Part shown: positions 17,644-25,171 of the stretch, one piece after another
Position numbering within the stretch: the stretch's first letter is position 1
Layout: each line of letters starts with the position of its first letter
NCBI GenBank assembly: GCA_021820065.1
Contig: JAKAEE010000015.1
Span: 1-59,532 of the forward strand
Length of the DNA stretch: 59,532 bases
Source: Bacteroidota bacterium
GTDB taxonomy: Bacteria > Bacteroidota > Ignavibacteria > Ignavibacteriales > Melioribacteraceae
Reading direction: 5' to 3'
Program-made: the position numbers and the translations under genes
Notes under the pieces: model-generated
What the model was told of the DNA's origin: nothing
The model's input: only the letters and a program-made list of their open reading frames with translations
Database searches by the model: none

Positions 17644-18576
17644 ATGAAGAAGAAAATAAAATACATGATATTGTTACTCCCGATTGTTGTTCTTGTTTCT
17701 TGCGGCAATCCTTCGCCGGTTGAGTTTATTGATAATACATCCACGCCGCAAAACATTAACGTTGGAGTTGTTCCCGCAAAGCCGTCCACTTATGTTTACA
17801 GCAATGGGTACGATTCAACCGGGATAGTAGAACCGTTCATAGATAAAAGCACAATCGTAAATGTAAGCGGAATACACAACTCGAATTACGGAACTTTTGC
17901 AGACGGCGCGTATTACTTCGCAGTCTTCAACGATAAAACTAAACCCGTAATGGGTCCCAACAACACAGTGGTTGGGTATAAATCAAAACAAGTTGCCTCT
18001 GTTTTTTTCAATAATATATCGGCACAAACAGAATCACATCGCATGAAGATGATGGATCAAACTCATACTTCAATAGATACATCGCTTGGTTTCAGATATG
18101 TTGTATCCAGTGGAATGGGGCACGGCATGCACGGCGGGACGAACATTCAATTCCCTTACAGTTCAAGTATTAATGTAAGAATTAACGACGGCTCAAATCC
18201 TACATACCAATTCAACTTGCCAACGCCGGCTGAAATAATTGGACAGGTTAATCTTCAAGGAAGAGTTTCAACAAATAATCTAAGTATGGAAGTTACATGG
18301 AACGGCAGCGCCAACGATTCGGTTGATATTATTATCGGCAATATAAATTTAACATCCAACGATGCCAATCCGCTCTTCATTTTCAAGGCGGCTCACACAA
18401 ACAGCTTAAAGGTGCCGTGGTCGATTCTCGAAAAGATTCAGTTTAGTCAAAGCAGATTTTTAGTTGTAACCTTAATTAAAAGATTAATAAAAGGAATTCC
18501 TTATAACGCAGTATTAAAAGACAGTTATATTGCATCGCAAAGTATTCATAACATTAAAGTCGATATTCCGCGTTGA
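17644..18576 (+). CDS. Lipoprotein of unknown function
   Basis: A 310-residue lipoprotein with lipobox VVLVSCGNPSP (cysteine near residue 20). The mature part contains a short Met/His/Gly segment (SSGMGHGMHGGTN, about residues 155-170) and otherwise looks like an extracytoplasmic beta-rich protein. It follows the Met/Gly-rich lipoprotein in the same operon, and its 3' end overlaps the possible start of the next gene. Membrane attachment is clear; the role is not. No family was recognised. Confidence 0.7.
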   Translation: MKKKIKYMILLLPIVVLVSCGNPSPVEFIDNTSTPQNINVGVVPAKPSTYVYSNGYDSTGIVEPFIDKSTIVNVSGIHNSNYGTFADGAYYFAVFNDKTKPVMGPNNTVVGYKSKQVASVFFNNISAQTESHRMKMMDQTHTSIDTSLGFRYVVSSGMGHGMHGGTNIQFPYSSSINVRINDGSNPTYQFNLPTPAEIIGQVNLQGRVSTNNLSMEVTWNGSANDSVDIIIGNINLTSNDANPLFIFKAAHTNSLKVPWSILEKIQFSQSRFLVVTLIKRLIKGIPYNAVLKDSYIASQSIHNIKVDIPR

Positions 18577-20560
18577 GATCGAACTAATTTTAGGAGTTTG
18601 GTTGATCATGTGTGGTTCTGACTTATACGGACAGCAATCGTTGGATTTTTTTGGCAATTCTCAATCCGCAAATTCTATATTCCGGCTTAACTCTATAGAA
18701 TCGAACGCCGGCAATTTTAGCACAAGCAAAGATTGGGAACTGGCTCTTTCATTTTCCGGCGTTAGAGAAAACCAGATTTCGGGAAACATTTTTATGCTGT
18801 CTATTTCGAAAAGAATAAACGCAAATTATTTTTATCTTAGATATACGCCCGGCTATATTCAAGACTTCATAGTCAACAGCGGCATTCGACTTCTCTTGAG
18901 CGATTCTTTGAAATTCAATTCTTCATTAAATACAAAAATTCATTTTGCAGAAATATTCGGTTTCGGATATTCTTATAGATTCTCGGAAAAACTTTCTGCC
19001 GGATTCTCGTTAAGATACTTTGAACAACAGTTTAAGGAAGACCAGCCCGAACCGATCTTTACCGATACGGCAAATTATATCTCAACAAAAACAACGGTTA
19101 CAAACAATAATTACTGGCGCGGGGATATTGGATTTACTTATCAGCCTTTCGATTTCCTTTCTCTTTCTCTTTCATCTCAAAATCTTTTCCTAAACGAAAA
19201 GAGTTTGCTGGGAGAAGCAGTTGATAAATATTCCTTGAAGAATGGTAAAGGAGCTGCTCTTTCCGTCAATTATTTTCCCGCAGATAAATTAAATCTTGTT
19301 TATTACCTTGAGACAAACGGCTCGATGATCGGCGGAATTTCGTCTTCGGTAAAATTACTCGGTCTGGATTTCAACTTTGGTATCTCGGCGTTCCATGACC
19401 GGTATCAGTTTCCATTCATTGCGGGCATTCAGCCGTTCATCGGTTTTTCAACGCATCTGTTCAACATTTCAATCAGCGGAATCAAGTACATGAAGGATCG
19501 CCTGAAACCGCTTCCTCTATCCGAACTTTCTTCCAACGGCATTCATAATCTTACGAACAATCAGTTCAGCTTCGACAGAATCAATTTGAGCGTTTCAATC
19601 GCTCTTTCCTTCGTGCCCGAAAAAAATGTCCGTTTCATCAATCTCGACGTTAAAGAACAAATTTTTCCAACTATGGAAGAAAAATATTTGGATACTCCCG
19701 TTGCAATTGCCAAAGTTGTAAATCTGACCGACAAGATTGTTACCGTTAAACCTGCCTTGTTTATTCATTCGGTTAACAACGAATTGGTTTACTCGCCGGA
19801 GACAAATATCAAGGCGCATGATACAGCTGAAGTAAAATATTTTACTACGATCCACACAAAGCGCCCTATTCTTAAAAGTGAAATTGCAGAAGCGGATTTT
19901 TATTTGTACACAACAAATTCCGAACCGGACGATATGGTTCAGAAACCCCTTTTGGTTAACGATATCAATAGCTGGGATGGTGTGGTAGCCAATCTACGCT
20001 ATTTTGTTCAACGCGACTATGATTTTTCATCTGCTTATTCTAAAAATATTTTAACTCAACATAAACAAACCATTGATAGCGTCTCAATAGAACTTAAAAT
20101 CTTTCAGAAAGTAAAAATTCTTTTCAACGAATTTGTCAAGAATATGGTTTACGTTTCCGATCCCCGCGCCGATGTTGAACATGTTCAATTTCCAAATGAA
20201 ACAATAAAATTAAAAGGCGGTGACTGCGACGATCTGAGCGTTTGCTTTTCCTCGCTGTTGGAATCAATCGGCATTGAAACCGCATTTGTCGATTACAAAA
20301 ACCCCGACGGTGTTAGTCATGTTAACCTTTTAATAAATACCGAACTGAAACCCGGACAAAGCGGACTTATCACCAACAATGACAAGAAATTTTTTGTTAG
20401 AAAAAATTCCGAAGGTGTAGATCAAATTTGGATTCCACTCGAGACTACTTCTCTTAACAATTTTGATACGGCATGGTCTGTTGCATCGGATAAATTTGAA
20501 ACGGAAGCATTGGAAAAACTCGGTCTTGCCAAAGGCAATGTTGTAATTGTAGATTTTTAA
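18530..20560 (+). CDS. Outer-membrane barrel with transglutaminase-like domain
   Basis: About 676 residues. The N-terminal third has alternating aromatic beta-strands typical of an outer-membrane barrel (such as KLSAGFSLRYFEQQF). A middle domain of about 120 residues follows. The C-terminal region (about 530-640) resembles a transglutaminase-like fold, with catalytic Cys in LKGGDCDDLSVCFSSLLES and a His in DGVSHVNLLI. The start is uncertain. TTG 18530 gives a signal-peptide-like N-terminus but overlaps the previous gene by 47 bp. A good AGGAG at 18591-18595 points to TTG/ATG starts near 18602-18608, which would leave almost no signal peptide. A cell-surface role in the operon is inferred. Confidence 0.65.
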   Translation: MHRKVFITLKSIFRVEIELILGVWLIMCGSDLYGQQSLDFFGNSQSANSIFRLNSIESNAGNFSTSKDWELALSFSGVRENQISGNIFMLSISKRINANYFYLRYTPGYIQDFIVNSGIRLLLSDSLKFNSSLNTKIHFAEIFGFGYSYRFSEKLSAGFSLRYFEQQFKEDQPEPIFTDTANYISTKTTVTNNNYWRGDIGFTYQPFDFLSLSLSSQNLFLNEKSLLGEAVDKYSLKNGKGAALSVNYFPADKLNLVYYLETNGSMIGGISSSVKLLGLDFNFGISAFHDRYQFPFIAGIQPFIGFSTHLFNISISGIKYMKDRLKPLPLSELSSNGIHNLTNNQFSFDRINLSVSIALSFVPEKNVRFINLDVKEQIFPTMEEKYLDTPVAIAKVVNLTDKIVTVKPALFIHSVNNELVYSPETNIKAHDTAEVKYFTTIHTKRPILKSEIAEADFYLYTTNSEPDDMVQKPLLVNDINSWDGVVANLRYFVQRDYDFSSAYSKNILTQHKQTIDSVSIELKIFQKVKILFNEFVKNMVYVSDPRADVEHVQFPNETIKLKGGDCDDLSVCFSSLLESIGIETAFVDYKNPDGVSHVNLLINTELKPGQSGLITNNDKKFFVRKNSEGVDQIWIPLETTSLNNFDTAWSVASDKFETEALEKLGLAKGNVVIVDF

Positions 20561-20570
20561 GGAGTCAATA

Positions 20571-21284
20571 ATGAAAAAGATAATTTTAATTTTATTCGTC
20601 ATCACTGCAAATATTATCGCGCAGGATTACACGGTTGAAAAAATAAGCGGTAATGTTCAAGCGCTTATAGGTACAAGCGAAAATTGGGTAAAAGTTTCCA
20701 CCGGACAAAAATTAAAAGGAACAGATTTAATCTCAACGGGGGAAAAATCTTTTATTCAACTTTCCGGAGACGGGAACAAATTTATTTTGCAAAGCAATTC
20801 GGCGCTTGGCTTGAGCTCAATTAAGAAAATGACTCTGAATGAGCTGCTGCTTGCTTTGGCAATGGAAGAAATTCAGAACGTGCCCAAAACAAAAAGTAAT
20901 CAGTTTACCCGTAATACCGCCGTATATGGAAGCGAAGTAAGTACAAGCAAACCGGCGCCGGTACAAGTAAGCGATATTGGCATAAAAAAAATTAACGGCG
21001 CAAAGCAGCTTGCTCAAGATGGGTTTAAAGAATCGGCAATCCTTGTCGCTAAAGAAACTTTTAGAAAATATCCGGATACAAAAAGACAAATCCGGGATAG
21101 AATCTATTTTGCCGATCTGATGATCCGCATGAATTTGAACAATGAAGCGGAACAGGAATTAAAGCAAATCTATTCTTTATCATTGAACAACGATGAGAAA
21201 AAAGAAGTGGACGAAAAAATAGAGCAGCTTAAAAAAGCAAATCTTGATAAGAATGCTGCAAATGCTAAAGCGATGGGAAAATGA
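20571..21284 (+). CDS. FecR-like domain / TPR-like periplasmic protein
   Basis: A 237-residue protein with a signal peptide (1-17, NIIAQ), then an FecR-like beta domain (about 20-80, VEKISGNVQALIG ... VKVSTGQKLKGTDLISTG). An alpha-helical part follows with two TPR-like units (about 140-215). It starts 10 bp after the barrel gene behind a GGAG site, as the last gene of the operon. The final 14 codons run antisense across what looks like the N-terminal coding sequence of a truncated DUF2231 gene, so the original C-terminus may have been replaced. FecR-like domains often bind or sense at the envelope; the specific role is unknown. Confidence 0.7.
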   Translation: MKKIILILFVITANIIAQDYTVEKISGNVQALIGTSENWVKVSTGQKLKGTDLISTGEKSFIQLSGDGNKFILQSNSALGLSSIKKMTLNELLLALAMEEIQNVPKTKSNQFTRNTAVYGSEVSTSKPAPVQVSDIGIKKINGAKQLAQDGFKESAILVAKETFRKYPDTKRQIRDRIYFADLMIRMNLNNEAEQELKQIYSLSLNNDEKKEVDEKIEQLKKANLDKNAANAKAMGK

Positions 21285-21508
21285 ACCATTTTATTGTGAA
21301 GATGTGAAAACATCTCTTCGCTTAAGTTAAGTATAAATTTGGGCTCCTTCTTTTCAAGCGGTTCTTGCTTGGATGCCGTTTTGTTCATCGCTTGCCCGTT
21401 AACTGCAATTGTATCTCCATTTACTACTGTGAACGTGTCTATCATGGCATGTGGATTTTTCTTGTGTTTTTTCCGCCGTGAGCATAAACGCTTAGAGGCA
21501 TTATACAA
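21243..21508 (-). pseudogene. Truncated DUF2231-like membrane protein gene
   Basis: On the minus strand the frame reads VNGDTIAVNGQAM, then LSEEMFSHLHNKMVHFPIALAFAAFL. The HLHNK-x-VHFPIAL motif is that of DUF2231 membrane proteins, which are often found with metal-handling genes. The homology stops near 21243, where the frame enters the antisense of the FecR/TPR gene and becomes low-complexity. At least three membrane helices are missing. Interpreted as a 3'-truncated relic; chance similarity is not excluded because the match is about 20 residues. Confidence 0.42.
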
Positions 21509-21577
21509 CAGACATAATTAAGATAACAATTATATTTTTCACACTTCACACATTCATTTTATCAATAACATATTCAA

Positions 21578-21988
21578 CTATTGATGACGTTTCTGTTCTA
21601 AAAAGATATTTCTTGGTTTTACCTCTTGAAGTCCTTCGGCAACGTTAGTCATGCTTTTGTTCATCATAAAAATTGCGCCGTGCCGTTTGCCAACTAGAAA
21701 TGGATTTCTCTCTGCTTCAAGATTTGCCTTTATCAGGTTAACATCGCTGTTACTGCTTGCAATAAAAACAGCAAGATGTCGTTTATCTAACAGAAAAGGA
21801 TTTGTCTCTGCTACAAGATTATTAGACTGCATTTTTACATTGTATGAATATATAAAAACAGCACCGTGCCTTTTCTCCACAAGAAACGGATTTCTTTCTT
21901 CATAGCTGTTTTCTTTGGATTGTGAATAAATATGTGAAGAGGTTGATAAAACGGTTGCCGCAATAATTAATCCTAGTAACTTTTTCAT
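21578..21988 (-). CDS. Secreted protein with four NPFL-KRH repeats
   Basis: A 136-residue exported protein. After a signal peptide (1-23, SSHIYSQ) it consists of four copies of a 30-33-residue unit: NPFLVEKRHGAVFIYS (33-48), NPFLLDKRHLAVFIAS (63-78), NPFLVGKRHGAIFMMN (96-111) and a final NIFLEQKRH (127-135). The invariant core is N-x-F-L-x-x-KRH followed by a hydrophobic AVFI strand. I chose the start at 21988 because it gives a clean signal peptide; an upstream in-frame start would add 27 residues. The repeat is unknown to me. KRH clusters could bind anions, haem or metal. The gene is monocistronic, with a sigma-54-like motif upstream. Confidence 0.75.
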   Translation of the reverse strand: MKKLLGLIIAATVLSTSSHIYSQSKENSYEERNPFLVEKRHGAVFIYSYNVKMQSNNLVAETNPFLLDKRHLAVFIASSNSDVNLIKANLEAERNPFLVGKRHGAIFMMNKSMTNVAEGLQEVKPRNIFLEQKRHQ

Positions 21989-22023
21989 GATTTTGCCCGT
22001 ATTTAATTGTTGACTATATAGAG

Positions 22024-22038
22024 ACAAAACTAATGCCA
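22024..22038 (-). promoter_or_regulatory. Weak sigma-54-like motif before the NPFL-repeat gene
   Basis: Read leftward, TGGCAT-N5-TTGT starts 50 bp before the ATG at 21988. The -24 half matches the two other TGGCAT elements of the window and the -12 half is closer to TTGC. No CAGGCA repeats lie upstream, so control by the same activator is not supported. Confidence 0.3.
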
Positions 22039-22130
22039 TGATTTTCATCTGAAAATTGCGCAAAACCAAACCCGATTAATTGGAGATGTCAAGAATCTTA
22101 AATGATTTTTAAGAATTTTAAGACAGGGAG

Positions 22131-22172
22131 AAAAAATAAAAGCATACTCATAAGTTAATTTTGAGTATGCTT
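22131..22172 (-). terminator. Intrinsic terminator after the DUF302 gene
   Basis: AAGCATACTCA (22140-22150) and TGAGTATGCTT (22162-22172) form an 11-bp perfect stem. Read leftward it is followed by TTATTTTTT. It lies 32 bp after the DUF302 stop and would end the minus-strand sulfur gene group. Confidence 0.8.
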
Positions 22173-22204
22173 AAAAAATAATTGTCGTTTAAGAGTATAG
22201 TTTT

Positions 22205-22648
22205 TTATTTGCCAGATAATGATTGCATCATAGACTTCAAAGTGTTGAATAATCTTGTTGCATCGCTATAAAGTTCTTGATTTAAACTAACTGCTTTAAG
22301 CATTATTTCCATATTCATCGTAGAGATAATGGTTTTTTCGTTGTGTTCATAAATTGCCAACTTGCAAGGCATGAAGATTGAAAAATTCGGATAATCCGTA
22401 AGCATTAGCGATGCAGTTTTAGCTTGGCAAATTTCATAAATGAAAACTTTTCTTTTTATAGGAAAACCTTTGCTCTCAACTATTTCATGGTAGTTATAGG
22501 TTTTAAGTAAGGCGAATTTGTGATTATCACATGCTTGTTGAACATTGTTAGCAATTATTTCAATTGGTTGATCGGATACTATTTGATAAGTAAACATATC
22601 AATCATTTTTGTGGGCGAAATAAATAACTCCATCATTTTTTGTAACAT
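22205..22648 (-). CDS. DUF302 protein
   Basis: A 147-residue protein of the DUF302 type. The conserved parts are a helix (IANNVQQACDNHKFALLKTYNYHEIV), the cysteine-containing VFIYEICQAKTASLML, and FMPCKLAIYEHNEKTIIST, where the PC-[KR]-[IL]-A-[IV]-Y pattern is the family mark. Members are small homodimeric folds of unsettled function, frequently near sulfur-transfer and DsrE proteins. The gene starts 9 bp after the DsrE-like gene with an AAAGGA site, so the two are co-transcribed. The cysteines could be redox-active. Confidence 0.75.
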   Translation of the reverse strand: MLQKMMELFISPTKMIDMFTYQIVSDQPIEIIANNVQQACDNHKFALLKTYNYHEIVESKGFPIKRKVFIYEICQAKTASLMLTDYPNFSIFMPCKLAIYEHNEKTIISTMNMEIMLKAVSLNQELYSDATRLFNTLKSMMQSLSGK

Positions 22649-22657
22649 AATTATCCT

Positions 22658-23011
22658 TTAGAATGTTATTACTTTATTTGAATCAATTGTCCATGCAGTT
22701 AATTCAGCCATAGTACTGATTTGTGCTCCTTCAATCAAAGGAAGATTTTTAATTCCACGAGCATCTGCACAAGTTCCACAAATTTTAACTTGTCCGCCTT
22801 TTAGTAAAACAGATTTTAACATACGTTCTATGTTGTAGTATCCGTTTGGAGTATTTTGATTCGGCAAAGCGCAAGTAGCGGCATCTGCCATTAAAAATAC
22901 TCTTACTTCCTTCTCAGGAAAGTCTTTTTGAATTTGCATTGCAAGACGAAGCGCATTGTATGCTTTTTCCGTTCCATAAGGCGCTTCGTTAATGATGATA
23001 AGGTATTTCAT
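22658..23011 (-). CDS. DsrE/DsrF-like sulfur-relay protein
   Basis: A 117-residue DsrE-family protein. It opens with the family strand MKYLIIINEAPYGTEKAYNA and contains VRVFLMADAATCAL, followed by the cysteine pair region VKICGTCADARGI. The CGTC motif sits where DsrE/TusD proteins carry the persulfide cysteine. A good AAGGAGAA site precedes the ATG. Next to DUF302, a rhodanese-ArsR fusion and a flavoprotein relic, it fits a small sulfur or reactive-sulfur response cluster. Substrate is unknown. Confidence 0.85.
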   Translation of the reverse strand: MKYLIIINEAPYGTEKAYNALRLAMQIQKDFPEKEVRVFLMADAATCALPNQNTPNGYYNIERMLKSVLLKGGQVKICGTCADARGIKNLPLIEGAQISTMAELTAWTIDSNKVITF

Positions 23012-23042
23012 TGGTTCTCCTTTTTTATTTAAGTTCTTAATT

Positions 23043-23102
23043 GAGATTCTGGATTCTCGATGCTGGATATCGATTAGTATCGAGTTTCCGGTATCAAGTA
23101 TC
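23043..23102. repeat. Dispersed intergenic repeat, copy A
   Basis: Contains GGATTCTCGATGC, CTGGATATCGA and CGGTATCAAGTATC in that order. Copy B at 35008-35095 has GGATTCTAGATGC, CTGGATATCGA and GGGTATCAAGCATC in the same order, with a hairpin inserted after the first block. Both sit between neighbouring minus-strand genes. Here it overlaps the last codons of the methyltransferase gene. Confidence 0.6.
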
Positions 23103-23672
23103 TTTTATTTTTGTTCCAATAATTCCGTAATGATATGGCGGTAAAGAAATTTCTTTGTTTATTATTCCAAACTTTGCTTCCAACAACCAATCGGTGCATT
23201 GAAGAGAAGTTGGGCGGATATCCAAAGAAGGTCCGCGCGGAGTTATTGAAGAATGGATCCAGTGAATGACTCCAACTTTACTGCCGGGTTTAAGTATCCG
23301 GTGTGCTTCATTCAAAAGCGCAAGAGGATTTTCAGCGTGAAGTATATTGAAAAGCATTGCATAGTCTATCGAGCTGTCTTTTAGTCCAGTTCCTTCATTA
23401 ACAAAGTTGCGCTCAATCACCTTAACATTCGACAAATTTTCTTTCGCAACTCTATTTTTTAATCGCTGTATCATAACCGGGTCGATATCGAGAGCAAACA
23501 AATTCCCTTTGATAATTTTGGCAGCCGGTATCGTGAACGTTCCATAGCCGGAACCGAATTCTACCATATCATAAATTTTATTATCTAACTGTAATTGCGA
23601 AAAAATATATTGAGTATCGAAAAAGGATTCCCAATAATTTTCTTCCGGCATTCCACTTTCACGTATTTTCAT
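23094..23672 (-). CDS. Class I SAM-dependent methyltransferase
   Basis: A 192-residue methyltransferase. Motif I is VEFGSGYGTFTIPAA, motif II carries FALDIDPVMIQRL, and the later motif DYAMLFNILHAENPLALL precedes VLKPGSKVGVIHW. The N-terminus MKIRESGMPEENYWESFFD resembles a group of small methyltransferases found with ArsR regulators; the acceptor is not known. Its 3' end lies within a dispersed repeat. It follows the flavoprotein relic and precedes the DsrE gene, so it may be the middle of a minus-strand operon. Confidence 0.85.
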   Translation of the reverse strand: MKIRESGMPEENYWESFFDTQYIFSQLQLDNKIYDMVEFGSGYGTFTIPAAKIIKGNLFALDIDPVMIQRLKNRVAKENLSNVKVIERNFVNEGTGLKDSSIDYAMLFNILHAENPLALLNEAHRILKPGSKVGVIHWIHSSITPRGPSLDIRPTSLQCTDWLLEAKFGIINKEISLPPYHYGIIGTKIKDT

Positions 23673-23735
23673 AGATGTTCTTACTTAGAGTTTTACCGGC
23701 ATTTTAAGCACAGAGGAACCAACTTTCAGCAATGA

Positions 23736-23882
23736 TTAAAGAACGTTTTTTCTAAATCCGATTGGAGCTAACCACCATTTTTCAAACAAAACTTTACCCC
23801 GGGGAAACAGTTTAGCAAGATGATTGGCGGTTACAATCCCTCCAATACAGCCACCGAGAATAACAATGGTAGTTCTATTCAT
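23736..23882 (-). pseudogene. Internally deleted FAD-dependent oxidoreductase
   Basis: A 48-codon frame that begins MNRTTIVILGGCIGGIVTAN, the dinucleotide-binding fold of a sulfide:quinone oxidoreductase or NADH dehydrogenase-like flavoprotein. It passes directly into FEKWWLAPIGFRK, which looks like the C-terminal membrane-contact end of such an enzyme, and stops. About 350 residues expected between these parts are absent. The ribosome site AAAGGAAA and start are intact, so this appears to be a recent internal deletion. The gene family is inferred from short segments. Confidence 0.5.
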
Positions 23883-23896
23883 AATGAATTTCCTTT

Positions 23897-24208
23897 CTAA
23901 CTATTCTGTGAATCACATGTTTTAATTGCTGCCATGTAAATTGAATCTTTCAACATCAATATCGAGTCACATATTTGGGGATTTATGATAGTGTAATAAT
24001 CTCCATTACTATGTAGAGTTTTCTTAACAAGGTTCATTTTGAAAAGTGAACTGAGATGCTCTTCAACAATTGAATGGTCTAGGTCAAGTAGATTTGCAAT
24101 TTCATTCACTGTTAAATAATTGTCATACATAGAACAAATAACTTTAACCAAAACGGGATCAGAAAAAATTTTATTCAAAGTCCAATCGATTGTATTAAGA
24201 TCGTTCAT
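23897..24208 (-). CDS. ArsR-like winged-helix regulator
   Basis: A 103-residue protein with a helix-turn-helix of ArsR type: LTVNEIANLLDLDHSIVEEHLSSLFKMNLVKKT, followed by a wing in the SNGDYYTI region. Cysteines occur in KVICSM, PQICDS and KTCDS and could form a thiol or metal sensor, but no standard ArsR metal motif (ELCVCDL) is present. It lies 18 bp after the rhodanese-fused regulator and before the flavoprotein relic, in the same direction. It may repress the local sulfur genes. Family is moderate to strong, inducer unknown. Confidence 0.7.
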   Translation of the reverse strand: MNDLNTIDWTLNKIFSDPVLVKVICSMYDNYLTVNEIANLLDLDHSIVEEHLSSLFKMNLVKKTLHSNGDYYTIINPQICDSILMLKDSIYMAAIKTCDSQNS

Positions 24209-24226
24209 AAGAAACTCACGGATAAA

Positions 24227-24886
24227 TTAAGATTGAATTGGCAACCCTTCAGCCCGCCAAGAATTTACATCTTCTTTTAGGATAACGACATTGAATCCCT
24301 TCTTCGTCAAAAGATTTGCGGCTTCGGCGGCGAGCACGCAATATGGGCCACGACAATAAGCTACGATCTCTTTGCCAGAGGGCAAGTCAGTTGATTTTTC
24401 TTTTAGTTCTTTCAACGGAATCGAAATTGCCTCCGGAAGATGACCGCTTAAAAATTCTTCTTTCGGCCTCACATCAATTAAGGTAACTTCATCTTTGTTA
24501 AGTTTGTCCAACAATTCTGTTGATGAGATTGGAACAAGAGCTGATCTTTCTTCGAAAAAGAGACGGGCAGTTTCTCTAATTTCAGTTGCGCTCTTTTCCG
24601 CTAATGTCTGTAATCCCTTCCAGCATTTAACTACTTCTTCATTTGCCAAACTATAAACAACTCTAACACCATCTTTTCTGCTCACTACAATTTTCGAGTT
24701 TTTTAATATTTGCAGATGACGTGAGGTGTTTGCAAAGTTCATATTTGTTTCGATGGAAAGCGTATCAACATCTCTTTCACCTTGAGAAAGAATGTCGATC
24801 AACTCAAGTCGTTTGGGACTTGCAAAAGCGGTTGCGATGTTGGCAAACTGCTGGAATGTTAAGTCCTTAAATTCTCGTCCGGTCAT
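24227..24886 (-). CDS. ArsR regulator fused to rhodanese
   Basis: About 219 residues. The N-terminal ArsR winged helix (1-95) includes FASPKRLELIDILSQGERDV and NFANTSRHLQILKNSKIV. The C-terminal rhodanese domain (110-219) has the LIDVRPKEEF entry and an active loop CRGPYC, with two cysteines. This fusion is a recurring regulator class linked to sulfur stress or thiosulfate use. Start 24886 is chosen because AAAAGG precedes the ATG; the upstream in-frame start is TTG. A 20-bp inverted repeat lies just before it, suggesting autorepression. It opens the minus-strand sulfur group. Confidence 0.88.
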   Translation of the reverse strand: MTGREFKDLTFQQFANIATAFASPKRLELIDILSQGERDVDTLSIETNMNFANTSRHLQILKNSKIVVSRKDGVRVVYSLANEEVVKCWKGLQTLAEKSATEIRETARLFFEERSALVPISSTELLDKLNKDEVTLIDVRPKEEFLSGHLPEAISIPLKELKEKSTDLPSGKEIVAYCRGPYCVLAAEAANLLTKKGFNVVILKEDVNSWRAEGLPIQS

Positions 24887-24904
24887 AATGCCTTTTACTA
24901 AATT

Positions 24905-24924
24905 ATTCAATTGACTAATTGAAT
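24905..24924 (-). promoter_or_regulatory. Candidate ArsR operator
   Basis: ATTCAATT and AATTGAAT are perfect inverted 8-mers with a 4-bp spacer (GACT), centred about 29 bp before the ATG at 24886. Size and symmetry suit a dimeric ArsR repressor, and the first gene downstream encodes one. Binding is inferred. Confidence 0.55.
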
Positions 24925-24978
24925 TATAGTGATTTGTTGGGATATTTACAAATTCTGGTAAATTATAATCTGGAGCTC

Positions 24979-25099
24979 ACGTTACGCAAGCAATTCTTAA
25001 TCGTGCCCGCCTTGCCCGACCCGCTTCCACTCGATGGTTGAATCGTGGCAGCGCAAGTCGAGGCAGGCAAGATTACGAGATTATGAAAGTGCGTAACAT
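24979..25099. repeat. Inverted-repeat-bounded intergenic element
   Basis: GTTACGCA (24981-24988) is mirrored by TGCGTAAC (25090-25097). Inside, CTTAATC / GATTACGAG and GCCCGCCTTGCC / GGCAGGCAAG are imperfectly complementary, so about 120 bp can fold into one long hairpin. The composition is more GC-rich than its surroundings. It could be a miniature transposon relic or an RNA-level element; no gene is seen in it. Confidence 0.5.
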
Positions 25100-25171
25100 G
25101 ACTTAGTAAGTATATTACATCTTGTGTTTTTATTTTTTCGGCATGATTAAATTATGAATTTGTTGATCTTT

